Assembly (NCBI RefSeq): GCF_029962835.1
Contig: NC_080575.1
Coordinates: forward strand, 60,615,493 to 60,679,492
DNA: 64,000 bases
Source: Magnolia sinica
Taxonomy: Eukaryota; Streptophyta; Magnoliopsida; Magnoliales; Magnoliaceae
Reading direction: 5' to 3'
Shown here: positions 23,987 through 36,090 of the stretch, piece by piece
How positions within the stretch are numbered: the first letter of the stretch is position 1
How the letters are laid out: every line of letters begins with the position of its first letter
Program-made: the position numbers and the translations under genes
Notes under the pieces: generated by a model
The model's input: the letters and a program-made list of their open reading frames with translations, nothing else
Told to the model about the DNA's origin: nothing
The model's database searches: none

Positions 23987-26060
23987 TGGTCCACTTAAAT
24001 ATTATTTTCAATATATCACAACCATCCATTTATGATATAACTCATTTGTTTGCATTCATGTAATATGAATAGATATTAAGAGCATGCATTCAACAATTCC
24101 TTTTTAATTAAAATATAAGTTATAAATATTTTTTATATAAATGAAAGACATCCATGCATTAGTCACGTGGGTGTGTGGATTTTAGAAAGTACAAGGCATA
24201 TGATCAGGATTGGTGATCAATAATCTAGATCGTCCATTATACCTAACAACCTAACTATTACAAAATGTCCAAGTTACAAGGTTAGTTGACAATCTATTTA
24301 ATAACTTGTATCAAAAGCATACAACCGTTAAAACCATCACTGTCCATAAAACTTCAAAATCCATCCATCCATCAACCATCCATCTTATCAATCGACCATT
24401 ATACATTAGTGATTTTATGTGTACACCTATGTATACACTGCCATATATGTATGTTGTTGAGCACCACAATCTACACATCATACACACACGTGGGTCCATG
24501 AGGGAATAAATTTTGTTACAAGAAATGGCATTTAAGTGTGCATGTAGGTGCTTTTAAAATGTGTGTATTTAATATATATTTTGGTCATTTTAAACATGTG
24601 GGTAATGCAGGGCCCATTTGTTATTAATAGGGTCGTAGGTGTAGGTTGAGTACAACATGAAAAGAAAAAAAGAAATAGATAAAAAAAAAAAGACAAAAAA
24701 ATAGAAAGAGGAAAAAAAAAGCCTCATAAAGCTTTTATCAAGCTGAGTGATCCATCCCTAATCTGAAAATTTTATAATTGTTGTTATTTAATTTTTTTTT
24801 TTATTATAGTCAATTGATTTTAAATTTGAAATTGCAAGAAATTATTATTTGTCACTAATATTTTATTGCTAAAATATTTAAAAAAGAAAAAAGAAATTTG
24901 ATCAATAAGATCAAAATAAAATCCAAGTTATATTTCTAAGTCATTGACTTTAATGCAAAAAATAAAATAAAATTATTTGAATTATATAGGAAATAAATTC
25001 GAAATTATTCCGAATCTTACTTAATTTATATTTTAAATTAATTTTGCTGACATAAATATGTAAACTGACTTAAATTATAAAACTTATAATTTTTTTTATT
25101 CAAGTTTATTCCAAAATAATATATCAAAATAATTCATACTAATTGAAAATATGATATTTATAACATTCAGTAAATTTTAATAATAATTAAAGTCCGAACT
25201 TAATAACTTTAAATATCTTATTTTCTATTTGATAAATAAATTACTTAAAAATTGCACATATGGCATATGATTAACTAATTTAAACTTAGATTTACTTTAA
25301 TATTGTTTAACTTAGTTTGATTAATAGTAATTTAATTATATTATAGACTTTAGATTTTGATTATAAATTTTAGGGAGTATAGAATTAATTTTGATTGAAA
25401 AAATTTTAAATTCTAAAATTAATTCTAAATAAATAAAACATATAATTACTTATTATAATTTTAATAAATTGAGATTTAATCGATCAAATTTTAAATCTTA
25501 AAAATTAGTGATTAGTATAGATTTTCAATCTATGTACATATGTAATCCCAATAGATAGAAGTGTACTAACAGAGGATATTGAATTAAGATTTATTAATAT
25601 ATTTCTTAATTCAACTAGTAGGGTTTGAAATAAGTAGAGAGAGAATCATATTTAGATTTTATTTATATATTACTAAATTAATTAAATTAGAATTGTTAAA
25701 TCTAAATCATACATTAAATTATTTGAATTTTGGATTTAAAATGGATTATTTTTAGGAGTTCCTATGTTTTATAGATTTACAACTCCATAAAGAAATTTTA
25801 CTTCAAATTTAAATAAAATTATAATTTTGATAAATTAATTATTAAATTATATTAAAAATTAATTCTAAATTTATAATCGAGAATTTTAATTATTTAATTA
25901 AAATAATTACTGAGTTAATAGCTATCGAACCATACAATGACTTCTATACATAATTTGAGAATAACGAAGAATATATGATGTAACTATGTAGTTTGGAACT
26001 AACATGCAGTAAGTTGCATATTTAATAATTTCGATTTGAATGAATGATGGTCACTCTTAT
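23987..26060. other. Very AT-rich gene desert
   Basis: From about 24660 to 26040 the sequence is dominated by A/T with many homopolymer runs and TTTAAATT-type words. No open frame above noise, no exon and no transposon terminus were found. It could be a scaffold/matrix attachment-like or old decayed repeat region; nothing in the sequence decides this. Confidence 0.6.
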
Positions 26061-26250
26061 CTAGAGGTGGGCATGTTGGACCCGATTCGGTGGATCCGAC
26101 CCAATCCGACTCGACTCGGTACCGTTCTGAACAGAACCGACGGCTTAGATCGGCCTGATCGAGTCTGTCTACCTGGATCTGATCGTTTATCGGGTCGGGT
26201 CTGGATAGAGGTCTACCTGAACGACCAGACCCGACCCAGCGGGTAGTATA
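26061..26250. mobile_element. Fragment of a hAT-like MITE (TAGAGGTGGGCA end)
   Basis: Starts TAGAGGTGGGCATGTTGG and continues with repeated CCGACTCGACTCGG and CGGGTCGGGTC blocks. The reverse complement of the right end at 38264-38287 reads TAGAGCTGGGCATCGGACCG, so both are the same family. Only one convincing end is seen here. Confidence 0.5.
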
Positions 26251-26461
26251 AATATTCTTTTTTATTTTTTACCCTAGCTTGATTAAACCCCTCCCTTCTT
26301 TTCTTACCCTACCGAAGAACTAACGAGCCTATGCTTTCCTTCTTCCTCTCCAGTCTCCAATCTCCAGATCTTCTTCCTCTTTTCTTACCCTACCCGATCT
26401 TCTTCAGCACCCGACACCCATACTGTCCCGCCGTCCGTCACTGTCCCGCCTGAACGAACGA

Positions 26462-26543
26462 ATGATCTTCTTCCTCTCCTCTTCTTCTTCAACGCAAGAT
26501 CCGAACCCACCAGCTGCTGTCGTCATTGTCTGCATCGAATCGG
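26462..26543 (+). CDS. Weak candidate first exon, unrecognised
   Basis: An ATG at 26462 opens a frame that runs to a consensus donor GGGTAAGT at 26544, preceded by a CT-rich stretch that could be a 5' leader. The peptide is serine- and proline-containing and matches no family I know. The phase at its end does not join in frame to the candidate exon at 27473, so intermediate exons or a wrong model must be assumed. Confidence is low. Confidence 0.2.
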
Positions 26544-27472
26544 GTAAGTAATTTAGGTTTTTTTTTTTTTTTAAAAATAAAATTTCTTTTACCCTAAGCC
26601 AGTAACCCTCTTCTCTAAACCCGACCACAGTGGTCGGGTGGTGCGGCCCTGGCTCGACGGTGGTTTGAAAGCATGGCTGGGGCAATCAACGACCATGGTC
26701 GTACCAAACCAGGGATGCTAGATTGGAGTGCACAATGTATGACTAGTCGATAGCCCAATTAAAAAAATCTCGTTATCCTTAGTACATCCCTGTTGATCTG
26801 TGTAACTTTCAGTAATCATTTCTCCGTATGCATTGCTCTAGTATTTTGTTTAGCAACGATCTATTCTTTAAATAGTTCAGTATCCTAAAAATTAAAGAAA
26901 ATAGATGTAGTATGATAATCTGTTTTTTGTTTTCCTGATGTATTCTCTCTAATCCAGAGTCAGTTACGATGGTTGAAAGAGGAAGAGTACGGTTTCATTG
27001 TATAGACGAGCATGTTACAACTTGAGATTCTGAGCTGATTTAGTTGGAGGCTCCTTCACAAATTTAGTTTTGCAAGGCTTGTTGTGTTCCATGATGACTT
27101 GCTTTCTTCTACAGAACTCGTGTTGATTAGAACATATCAAATGTTAAACCCTGGGTCAGATGATGGTTTCTTCTACCATGTTAAACCCACGTTTTCTGTG
27201 GCTTTCAGATCTCCCATGTAATGTGTCTCACTTATATATGCATGAGAATCCAGCTCTATGTGCTGTATTTTTTTATTCTCATGGTTACTGGATCATTCTT
27301 TGGTAAGATTCTGGTTGTTAAAATTCTGTCATCACACTATGAAATGTATAGATGGTGGATTAGGTTGTTTGTCTTGGGCCATGCATTGCTTTAAACGGTG
27401 GTTTTGAATTGGGACATTCCTAGAGATAAAAATTGATATGAGTTGCCCAACTCATTCTGCTTTGCACTGCAG

Positions 27473-27539
27473 CCTTATTTTGCTGCCAACAGAGACTGCA
27501 GTGGGCAATGAAGCACTGAAATGGAACGAATCGGTGCAA
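27473..27539 (+). CDS. Candidate internal exon upstream of copia insertion
   Basis: Bounded by an acceptor (GCACTGCAG, ending 27472) and a donor (GTAATA from 27540). The frame from 27474 encodes LILLPTETAVGNEALKWNES then VQ and ends in phase 0. The next good exon on this strand, at 35986, also starts in phase 0, and the joined peptide reads like a continuous globular protein. The copia element at 27687-35343 lies in the intron between them. I do not recognise the protein family. Whether the exon is used is unknown. Confidence 0.4.
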
Positions 27540-27686
27540 GTAATAATGGTTTCATTTTGGACTGCAACTGGCCTGGACACTGAAATTGTTATGACCTGTT
27601 CTGAATTTTTTTGTTCTTGTTTTTGCCTTTTTTTGGCAACTTGTTTCATTGTGCACCAAAATAATTTGTGATTTTTTATCATGGTT

Positions 27687-28176
27687 TGTAAGAACTCCTT
27701 TTAGTGGGCCTCACTGATCAACAGTCTAGATTGTTATACAGTTGGACTGGATGATTGAGTAGACCAGTGGGCCCCACTTCAGGTGATGCGCTGCGCAGTC
27801 TATTTGCGCAGCTCTGTGTACTAGGGCTGGAATGCTATAGCTGTCTTACGCAGACAGCAGTTTGAGTTGAACTAGGATGCTACAACGTGGAGCATGGGAG
27901 AGAGAGTTGTGATGGGTTTCAAACTCCCTCTCTACAGACTCTATAAAAGAGAGATGGGTCCCCAATCCTACACTACAGTAGAAATTCGAGTCCCATCTAC
28001 TGATCTGCAGAAAGGGTGTGAAGGAGAGGAAGATCCTAAGTTCTACAGATATTCTGGTATTCTTATCCGGCTTCCATGGCGGCTTCTTAGCTAGGTAAGC
28101 TATCCGACCCCTGATCGCCATGTCCCTTGCACAGACAGATCCGTGAGCCTATTCCGCATATAGATTAAGTCCAATA
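27687..28176 (+). repeat. 5' LTR of the copia element
   Basis: 490 bases beginning TGTAAGAACTCC. It ends CCAATA, where the 3' copy has the canonical CCAACA, so the terminal CA has mutated. TATAAAAG at 27942-27949 is the probable promoter TATA box, about 255 bases into the LTR. Confidence 0.95.
27942..27949 (+). promoter_or_regulatory. TATA box of the 5' LTR
   Basis: TATAAAAG, conserved at the same offset in the 3' LTR (35109-35116). It would drive transcription of the element from within U3. Confidence 0.6.
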
Positions 28177-28178
28177 GT

Positions 28179-28190
28179 TGGTATCAGAGC
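28179..28190 (+). promoter_or_regulatory. Primer-binding site (initiator Met tRNA type)
   Basis: TGGTATCAGAGC two bases downstream of the 5' LTR, the standard copia primer-binding sequence complementary to the 3' end of plant initiator methionine tRNA. Confidence 0.9.
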
Positions 28191-30256
28191 AACTGTGCAA
28201 AGGCATGGATGATCAGATTCATCTATTACAGATTCATATTAGCAATTGAGTTTTTCGAATTCGAAACCCATATCAGTATTAGGGTTTTTCCGATTCGAAA
28301 ACCAAATCCAGATTTAATTAGGGATTTTTTGGATCCCTGAATTCAGAAATCCAGTTAAAATTGGGGATTTTGGATTCAAACCCCAAATCCAGACATTCAG
28401 TTAGGGTTTTTTCGAATTCCTCAAATCTAGATTATGGATTTCAAAACCCCAATCCTATACATTGAGGATTTCAGGTCCATCATCCCCAAATTCGGTCAGA
28501 TTGGGTATTTGCAGTTGAAATCCCAAATCCAATTTGGATCTCGTAAACCCTAAATCCAATTCGGATTTCATTTCATCATTATAGCATAGGGTTCGCACCC
28601 TTACCTGTATCCTCAGTGGAGGTAGACGTGGATTTCCATTCCACCTCCGATAGCTTTCGCATACAGAAACACCGTCAGCCGCGATAACCTTCATCGGAGA
28701 TGGTAGTGCCATCTTGATCGGCACTGTGGAAGATGTCAGCGGCTCGGCTTTCGTCTGACTGTGAATACATCTACTGCGGCTGGGGATTTCATCCCAATCT
28801 CTTCAGTCGCTGCATGCAGTAAGTCGAAAACGGCTGGGGATTAGAGAGGAGCTCCGTCTCCATCTCCGTTCGTTGGACGGACAGCGAGGGCAACTCGCTC
28901 TCTCTCTCTCTCTCTCTCTGTCTCTGCTCGAAATAGGGCATTCTACCCTTTTGAGTCGAGAACAGTAGTTCTCTTGCCCAAAATTCCATTGGGTTAGTGG
29001 ACCCGATTGTAGCCGATTCGGATCCGCTTGTGGACCCGCAAACGGGAATCACCTAATGTCCAAATCTTGGGCTTGACACTGATACGGGCCCATTAAGTAT
29101 ATCCACGCCACACAACCGTGTTTCCCATGCCGCTAGTGGGCCTCATGCGTATGGACCCATCGTTTTAAACCATCCAGTTCACATTCATTTGATATATCAT
29201 GGCCTGATTAAAGCATATAGCTTGTCCATATGCAACCCATATTTAGCGCATGTTTGATACTTAAACTAATGTTTGGGCCTTCCCTTTAGGGCCAAGTTTG
29301 ATATCCGCTTCCTATATCTGAGTCATCTGTTTAGTTTATAATGAGCAAATAATCTGGACCACTCACTAAATGGACGATAAAGAATATGAAACTTTCACAT
29401 GTGGATCTTAAGTATTGGATATAACATGTCCATCTTATGGACATTAATGTAAGGATCTAACCATCCATCTGAATCGTTCCATACCAACCGTCTATCGTGT
29501 GAGTGTCAAAGCTAGAATTGTAATACTCATTGATGATGACTAGATCATATAGAGTCCTGATTCAGCCCTATTATTGGCCCATCACTCATCCTTAAGAGTT
29601 GATATGGACCATTGGAATATATGGTGTGAAACCTTTCCATTTGTTTCACTTTAAGGTTCCTTTATTTCCAAAAAAGGGTCAGTACCAACTAACTTATAGG
29701 CCGCATCGGACTAATTAAGATATAATCCATAGAGAGGCAGGATTATAATAGTAATCCTAAAGTCTATATTTGTAGTTTTTTTGGATTCGGTTGTGTTAGC
29801 CACCATAGTGACCTCAATCGATGAAAATTTTACAAGTACAGACTTGCAACATCGGGATAAGTAGGATTGCATACAGTTGCGTTCACGTCTTTATGCGTAC
29901 GGTAGCGAAAACACAAACGATTACCATTTGGCAGTCGAGTGAACTGGTGAAGTAAATGGTGTTGGAAATGTAAAGCTGAAAGACTCATCTCACCCATAGG
30001 TGTTGAGTGTCTTAGATTTACATGACTTACATCACTTAGCTTCATGTTTAGGAGGATCACTAACATGTTGTTATTACCTTCCACAGGAGGAATGATGATG
30101 ATGTAACAGATTCTCACTAGGATGAGATGGTTGGGCCCATTGTCATCCTGGATGACTCAGTTGATGCCTCCCTTAGCAACTGAATTGATTAACTTTGCCT
30201 GATATTTATTTACATTCACTAAATTGCTTTGTGAAATAATGAACTAATGTGAGTAT
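28191..30256 (+). other. Long untranslated leader of the copia element
   Basis: About 2 kb separates the primer-binding site from the gag frame, long for this group. The first part (28240-28560) repeats AGGGTTTTTTCGAATTC and CCAAATCCAG words. A CT run lies at 28898-28919. From about 29060 to 29830 the sequence resembles ordinary host intergenic DNA (GTGGGCCTCAT, GGACCAT-like words), so a second insertion or captured host DNA is possible. Open frames on the minus strand here show no domain. Confidence 0.5.
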
Positions 30257-31414
30257 ATGTGTATCTCTTATATTTCAGTCTCAATTCCAACTAATACGCA
30301 TCAAGTCCCTGCCTTAAATGGGTCTAATTATACTCAATGGAAGAACGCCATTGAAGTTATACTGGGCTGTTTTCAATTAGATTTTGCCCTGATAACACCA
30401 GAACCGCCAAAGCCATCTGATAATGGAACTGAAGCTGAATATAATAGATGGGTTGCATGGTTTAGATCAAATGATACATGCTTAAAAGTCATTAAATATT
30501 CAATTTCTGAATCGATGAAGGGTGTCATGCCTGAAACAGATAAGGCTAAAGTTTTCTTAACTAAAATGGGAAAACGATTCAAGAAATTTGATAAATCTGA
30601 AGTAGGCATTCTTCTGAATAAATTGACTTGCTCGTCCTACGATGGAAAAGGCAACATCCGTGAATACATTGTAGAGCAGATCGAAGTTGTTTCTAAGATC
30701 CGTGCTCTAGGGCTTGTACTCACTGATGATCAACTGGTTCATTTGATCATGAACAACCTACCTCCCCAATTCGGCACGTTCCTGGTAAACTATAACACTC
30801 TGAAGGACATGTGGACATTGGATGAACTCATCACACAGTGCGTCCAAGAAGAAGACAGGATCAGACAGATGATAAAAGTTCAAAATGTTAATATGGTAAC
30901 TTCAGGACAAGGGCATGGGCAAGGGAATAAAGGTAGAAAGAAGAGGAAACAAGGTTCTAATAATGGATTCTATGGTCCTCCATCTGGAAACCATGAGAAT
31001 CAATCTGGAAATGGATCTAAACGCAAACGGGTTAAAGGCAAACCGTGCTACTTTTGTAAAAAGACGGGTCATCTAAAGAAAGACTGTGAAGGTTTTAAGG
31101 AATGGCTCATAAAGAAAGGTAATCATTCTGTTCTTGTCTGTTTTGAATCTAATCTGACCGATATGTCGGTGGATTCCTGGTGGATAGATTCAGGAACTAC
31201 TATTCACATATGCACTTCTATGCAGGAATTACTACAGGCCAGGCCACCAACTGATGCGGAGCGCTCAGTATACGTAGGCAATGGTGACAAAGTTGACGTG
31301 GAGGCAATAGGAGTCTATAGGCTTAAGTTGAAGACTGGTCATTTTTTGAATTTAGTAAATACATTGTGTGCCGTCTATAAGGCGCAATTTCGTTTCAATT
31401 TTCTGTTTGGATAA
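30257..31414 (+). pseudogene. copia gag plus start of protease, frameshifted
   Basis: The 385-residue frame holds the copia gag region (UBN2-like, with PALNGSNYTQWK near the start and LVHLIMNNLPPQFGTF in the middle). It then has a CCHC zinc knuckle CYFCKKTGHLKKDC (31046-31087) and the aspartic protease active-site segment WIDSGTTIHI (the DSG Asp codon at 31187). Gag packages the RNA; protease would cleave the polyprotein. About 31370 the reading is lost: the sequence that should continue the protease/pre-integrase region is in the next frame, consistent with loss of two bases near 31367. The ATG at 30257 is simply the first in frame; the true start is uncertain. Confidence 0.9.
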
Positions 31415-32156
31415 GTTGGGATATTCATTCCACTTTGGAAATAAAAGTTTTAGTATTTACTTTAATTCGATTAAAGTTGGAACCGGCTCTTTAGTAAACA
31501 ACTTATACCAGTTAGACTTGATTGCCTCTCACGTCTATAATATTAATACCTTGCATGGAAATGTAGTGGGATCCAAGCGAAGACTAGACTATGAGAATTC
31601 CTCCATGTTGTGGCACAGGCGGCTATGCCATATATCTCGTGAGAGATTAGACAGGCTTGTGCGAGAAGAAATTTTGCATTCTCTAGACTTCTCTGACTAT
31701 AAAGTATGCATTGATTGCATAAAAGGGAAACAGACTAGAACGAGAAAGAAAGGTGCAACCAGGAGTGTAGATCTATTAGAGGTTATACATACAAATATCT
31801 GTGGACCATTTCCTACAGCCTCATGGAGTGGCCATAAATATTTCATTACCTTAATAGATGACTACTCTCGCTTTGGGTACCTATACCTTATCAGTGAGAA
31901 ATCAGATGCCCTGGATGCCTTTAAAATCTATAAAGCCGAGGTTGAAAATTAACTCAATAAGAGAATTAAAGTTGTCAGATCTGACCGTGGTGGTGAATAC
32001 TATGGCAGATATGATGAATCAGGACGCAATCCAGGGCCATTCGCTAAATACCTGCAGGATTGTGGCATTGTTACTTAGTACACTATGCCTGGTACTCCAG
32101 AGCAGAATGGAGTTGCTGAGAGACGTAATCGCACCCTTATGGATATGGTATGAAGT
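31368..32156 (+). pseudogene. copia integrase, with three stops and a changed catalytic residue
   Basis: It opens with the pre-integrase zinc-binding segment (WHRRLCH at about 31611, then CIDC near 31708). The core follows: IHTNICGPF at 31785-31811, LIDDYSR at about 31852 and PGTPEQNGVAERR near 32089. In active copia elements the first of these normally reads HTDICGPF, whose Asp is part of the DDE triad; here codon 31794-31796 is AAT (Asn). In-frame stops lie at 31950-31952 (TAA), 32076-32078 (TAG) and 32151-32153 (TGA). Integrase function is therefore lost several times over. Confidence 0.9.
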
Positions 32157-33791
32157 ATGGTAAGTAATTCAACATTACCAGAATCTCTGTGGGGTGATGC
32201 GATCAAAACCGCAGTTCATATATTAAACAGGGTTCCCAGCAAAGCAGTAAGCAAAACTCCTTTTGAGTTGTGGAATGGGAGAAAATCAAGTCTCCGATAT
32301 CTACATGTTTGGGGTTGTTCTGCTGAGGCCAAAATTTATAACCCGCATGAAAAGAAGCTTGATCCTAGAACCATAAGTTGTTTCTTCATTGGATACCGAG
32401 AAAGATCAAAAGGCTATCGTTTCTACTGTCCTTCCCACTCCATCAGGATTGTTGAGACTGGGAATGCCAGATTCATTGAGGACACTGAAAACAGTGGGAG
32501 CATGAACATAAGAAATTTTGTATTTGAGGAACAAAGGACTGTGACTCCTGTCATAGTCAATCCAGATCACGTGGACATTAATAATGCAGTCGATCCTTCA
32601 GTTACTGCACAGCACCACGTAGAACCTCATATACAAACCACTGATGAGGAAAATCAAGATCAGACCCAACAAGCTGAACCATTAAGAAGATCTGAAAGAG
32701 AGAGAAGGCCTGTAAATCAAGACGATTACATCGTATACTTACAGGAACACGACTTTGACATAGGGGTGGAAAAGGATCCTGAATCCTTTACACAAGTCAA
32801 ACAAAGTGCTGATCCTTCTCGTTGGTTTAATGCCATGAAAGATGAGTTGAAATCCATGCAGGACAATAAAGTATGGGATCTTGTAGAGTTACCCACTGGA
32901 ATAAGGCCGATTGGTTGTAAATGGATATTTAAAACCAAACGGGACTCCAAAGGTAATGTCGAACGATATAAAGCCAGACTTGTTGCCAAGGGTTTTAACC
33001 AATGTGAGGGCATTGACTTTAAGGAGACTTTCTCACTAGTATCAAAGAAAGACTCATTCAGGATCATAATGACTCTTGTAGCTCATATGGATTTAGAGTT
33101 ACATCAGATGGATGTAAAGACTGCATTTCTCAATGGGGATCTAAATGAGAATGTGTATATGTTGCAGCCCGAAGGTTTTGTAGCTACTGGCGCAGAACAT
33201 TTGGTTTGCAAACTTAAGAAGTCCATCTATGGGTTGAAACAGGCATCACGGCAGTGGTACCTTAAGTTTCATGAAGTAATTTCTTCATATGGCTTTATAG
33301 AAAACACTGCAGATGAATACATCTACATTAAAACCAGTGGGAGTAAGTTCGTTATGATGATTTTGTATGTTGATGACATTCTGTTAGCTAGCAGTGATAC
33401 CAGGATGTTGAGCGACACTAAGAAATTTTTATCTCAAAAGTTTAAAATGAAAGACCTTGGTGAAGCTTCTTACGTCATCGGCATTAAGATTCGCCGTGAC
33501 AGAACACTTGGACTGCTCAGCTTGTCACAGAAGACCTATATTGCTAGGGTACTCGAAAGGTATGGCATGCAAAATTGTGCTTCAGGAAAGTCGCCCATTG
33601 TGAAGGGCGACAAATTTGGTTTATTTCAGTGTCCAAAGAATGATTTAGAAAAGAATCGAATGAAAGAATTTTCATACGCATCAGTAGTAGGGAGCATCAT
33701 GTATGCTCAAGTCTGTACGCGACCGACATTGCCTTTGTCACTGGAATGTTGGAAAGATATCTATCTAATCCAGGAATGCAACATTGGATAG
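32157..33791 (+). pseudogene. copia integrase C-terminus and reverse transcriptase
   Basis: The frame continues that of the integrase after the TGA at 32151. The first third has integrase C-terminal features (WNGRKSSLRYLHVWGC and the acidic linker). From about 32830 it is a copia reverse transcriptase: KWIFKTKRD, YKARLVAKGF, HQMDVKTAFLNGDL, KSIYGLKQASRQWY, and the catalytic YVDD at 33366-33377. RT would copy the element RNA into DNA in the virus-like particle. The frame is lost near 33724, where one base is missing before ATTGCC, and it ends at an unrelated stop at 33791. Confidence 0.95.
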
Positions 33792-34369
33792 CTGCAAAGA
33801 AAGTATTACGATATCTTCAGAGAACAAAAGACTTCGGACTCACATACATAATGTCTGATCAGTTGGAGTTGATCGGATATTCAAATGCAGACTTCGCAGG
33901 CTGCGTCGATACTAAGAAGTCTACTTCAGGATACATCTTCATGATGGTGGGAGGAGCTGTGTCGTGGAAAAGCGTGAAACAATCTACCACAGCCTCATCT
34001 ACTATGGAAGCTGAATTTATTGCCTGCCATGAGGCATCTAATCAGGCACTATGGTTAAAGAGTTTCTTTTCAGGTTTGCGGGTACTGGAGCATATCCTGA
34101 AACCATTGAGAATATTTTGCGATAATTCGGCTGCTATTTCCTTCTCTAGTAACAACAAGCATTCGTCAAGGTCGAGGCATATCGACATCAAGTATCTTGT
34201 TGTAAAGGAAAGGGTTCAGAATCATCAAGTGTCCGTGGAATTCATCGGCACTAAGCAGATGATTGCAGATCCGCTCACTAAAGGGCTCCCTATCACGCCA
34301 TTTCAGGAGCATGTAACATCCATGGGAGTCATTGATCCCACAGATGTTTTTTCAGTTAGTGGGAGTTGA
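33746..34369 (+). pseudogene. copia RNase H
   Basis: This is the continuation of the RT in the next frame after the 33724 deletion. It carries the RNase H acidic residues in GYSNADFAGC (first Asp), TTASSTMEAEFIA (Glu) and FCDNSAA (Asp), then RHIDIKY and the conserved IADPLTKGLP near the end. The stop at 34367-34369 fits the normal end of a copia polyprotein. RNase H would degrade the RNA strand after reverse transcription. Confidence 0.92.
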
Positions 34370-34842
34370 GCGTACTTTGATTTTCACAGACACTTAGAGA
34401 TCTCATTTTATACAGTTTGTTTGGATGATTTTGATATAAAGATTTATTTCTGCTTATTTATATATATGCGCAAATTTTGAATAAGTGGAACTACAGTTGT
34501 GTCTCGTTGGAGACATAAAAAAGCTTCAGGACCTCTTAAGGATAGGCACATATTATCACACTAAAGTGTGTAATCCTTATACCATATTTCCTAGTTCGTG
34601 ATCTATGTCGTTAAGATTGAAAGTATTTGTGATCGCGTTTAGACTCACTTCGCCTAAATTAAATGTTGTGATGACTACCGCGTTTCGATACTGACTGTTT
34701 TGATGGACCAGATTGAATAGCATTACTCTTATTGTCCAACTGTTTTCATTGGTTAACCATTTAGATATTTTCTTAAAATATCAAAACTTGTTTACAAAAT
34801 TATTATATATATGACTATCATTGACGTTGCTCAATGAGGCCC

Positions 34843-34853
34843 AAGTGGGAGAA
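34843..34853 (+). promoter_or_regulatory. Polypurine tract
   Basis: AAGTGGGAGAA directly before the 3' LTR, the plus-strand priming site of the element. Confidence 0.8.
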
Positions 34854-35343
34854 TGTAAGAACTCTATTTAGTGGGCCTCACTGATCAACGGTCTGGATTG
34901 TTATACAATTGGACTGGATGATTGAGTAGACCAGTGGGCCCCACTTCAGGTGATGCGCTGCGCAGTCTATTTGCGCAGCTCTGCGTACTAGGGCTGGAAT
35001 GCTATAGCTGTCTTACGCAGACAGCAATTTGAGTTGAACTAGGATGCTACAACGTGGAGCATGGGAGAGAGAGTTGTGATGGGTTTCAAACTCCCTCTCC
35101 ACAGACTCTATAAAAGAGAGATGGGTCCCCAATCCTACACTACAGCAGAAATTCGAGTCCCATCTACTGATCTGCAGAAAGGGTGTGAAGGAGAGGAAGA
35201 TCCTAAGTTCTACAGGTATTCTGGTATTCTTATCCGGCTTCCATGGCGACTTCTCAGCTAGGTAAGCTATCCGACCCCTGATCGCCATGTCCCTTGCACA
35301 GACAGATCCGTGGGCCTATTCCGCATATAGATTAAGTCCAACA
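34854..35343 (+). repeat. 3' LTR of the copia element
   Basis: 490 bases, TGTAAGAACTCT to GTCCAACA, co-linear with the 5' LTR without indels. The TATA box is at 35109-35116. Confidence 0.95.
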
Positions 35344-35348
35344 TGGTT

Positions 35349-35985
35349 GTGTAACAATTTGTGTACCAAAAAGTAAGAGCTCCCTTTTCTCATACAACAT
35401 AAGGGAGCTGATTCTGGTATGGGGTAATAGATGGGTGAGCCTCATCTGGTTGCAGAGAAATAATGTGATTTCTTTGATTGTCTGACTGCATTAGATGCAT
35501 GGCCCACCATGGATTGTGCATCTTGAATGGTAGATGCTAATAAGCAGGAGATTGAAGAGAAATGAAACAGAAAAAGGAATTAAGAAACGAAGAATTTTGG
35601 TTGTGAGATTTTTGCAAGAATCAAAATTCAGCAGAGGTATCTGTAGACAGAAAGACAGGGTGAAATCAAGGTGGTGGGCCTCTCTTTTGAGAGGGTTGGT
35701 TGATGAACTTTCCTCTCATTTATTTTTTCTTCTAGTGTAGTTAGTGCATGTGTTAAAATGCCGTTGAGGCCTACTCCTACCATAGCATTACTCTGTTTTC
35801 TGCTTTTGTTCGGTATGATTTTCTAACAAGGGGCACACCTATGATAGGACTGTGCAACACAAGCTCTGTGGCTCCAGAAGCACTGTTCATGTGACATCTC
35901 CTCTCGTCCATCAGTTCACCAGCTCATGCTAGGGCCGTGAGCTGGAAAAAGAGGCAGATTATCTGGGTTCTTCTTGTGCCATTAG
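35349..35985. other. Remainder of probable host intron
   Basis: Continues the sequence interrupted at 27686. It contains an open frame (35534-35740) without any known domain. A CCATTAG acceptor leads into the next exon. Confidence 0.4.
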
Positions 35986-36090
35986 GTGATTGCTCCTCTG
36001 AGTGCTAGTGGGGTGGTCCTTGATGCTCCTGAAGCCAGCAAACTTCTGAGTGCAGTTGCAATCGCCTTATCAAATTGTGGCAGATATGAG
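35986..36090 (+). CDS. Candidate exon of the unrecognised host gene, downstream of copia
   Basis: Acceptor TGCCATTAG ends at 35985 and donor GTATAT starts at 36091. The 105-nt exon encodes 35 residues including VIAPLSASGVVLDAPEASK, then LLSAVAIALSNCGRYE, in phase 0 at both ends. It reads like an alpha-helical segment of a conserved protein, and phase fits the exon at 27473-27539. I could not name the family, and no further downstream exon was identified with confidence. The HDS copy on the opposite strand starts only 300 bases further on. Confidence 0.45.

Larger units (their letters stand above)
27682..35348 (+). mobile_element. Full-length Ty1/copia retrotransposon with TGGTT target duplication
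   Basis: Two 490-bp LTRs (27687-28176 and 34854-35343) flank gag-protease-integrase-RT-RNase H in that order, the Ty1/copia order. TGGTT stands on both outer sides (27682-27686, 35344-35348). The LTRs differ at about 14 of 490 positions by eye, nearly all transitions, so the insertion is fairly recent. The coding region carries two frameshifts and three stops, so the copy is not autonomous. The gag and RT wording is closest to the TNT1-94/Tork-like group in my judgement. It lies in the + orientation within a probable host intron. Confidence 0.95.
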
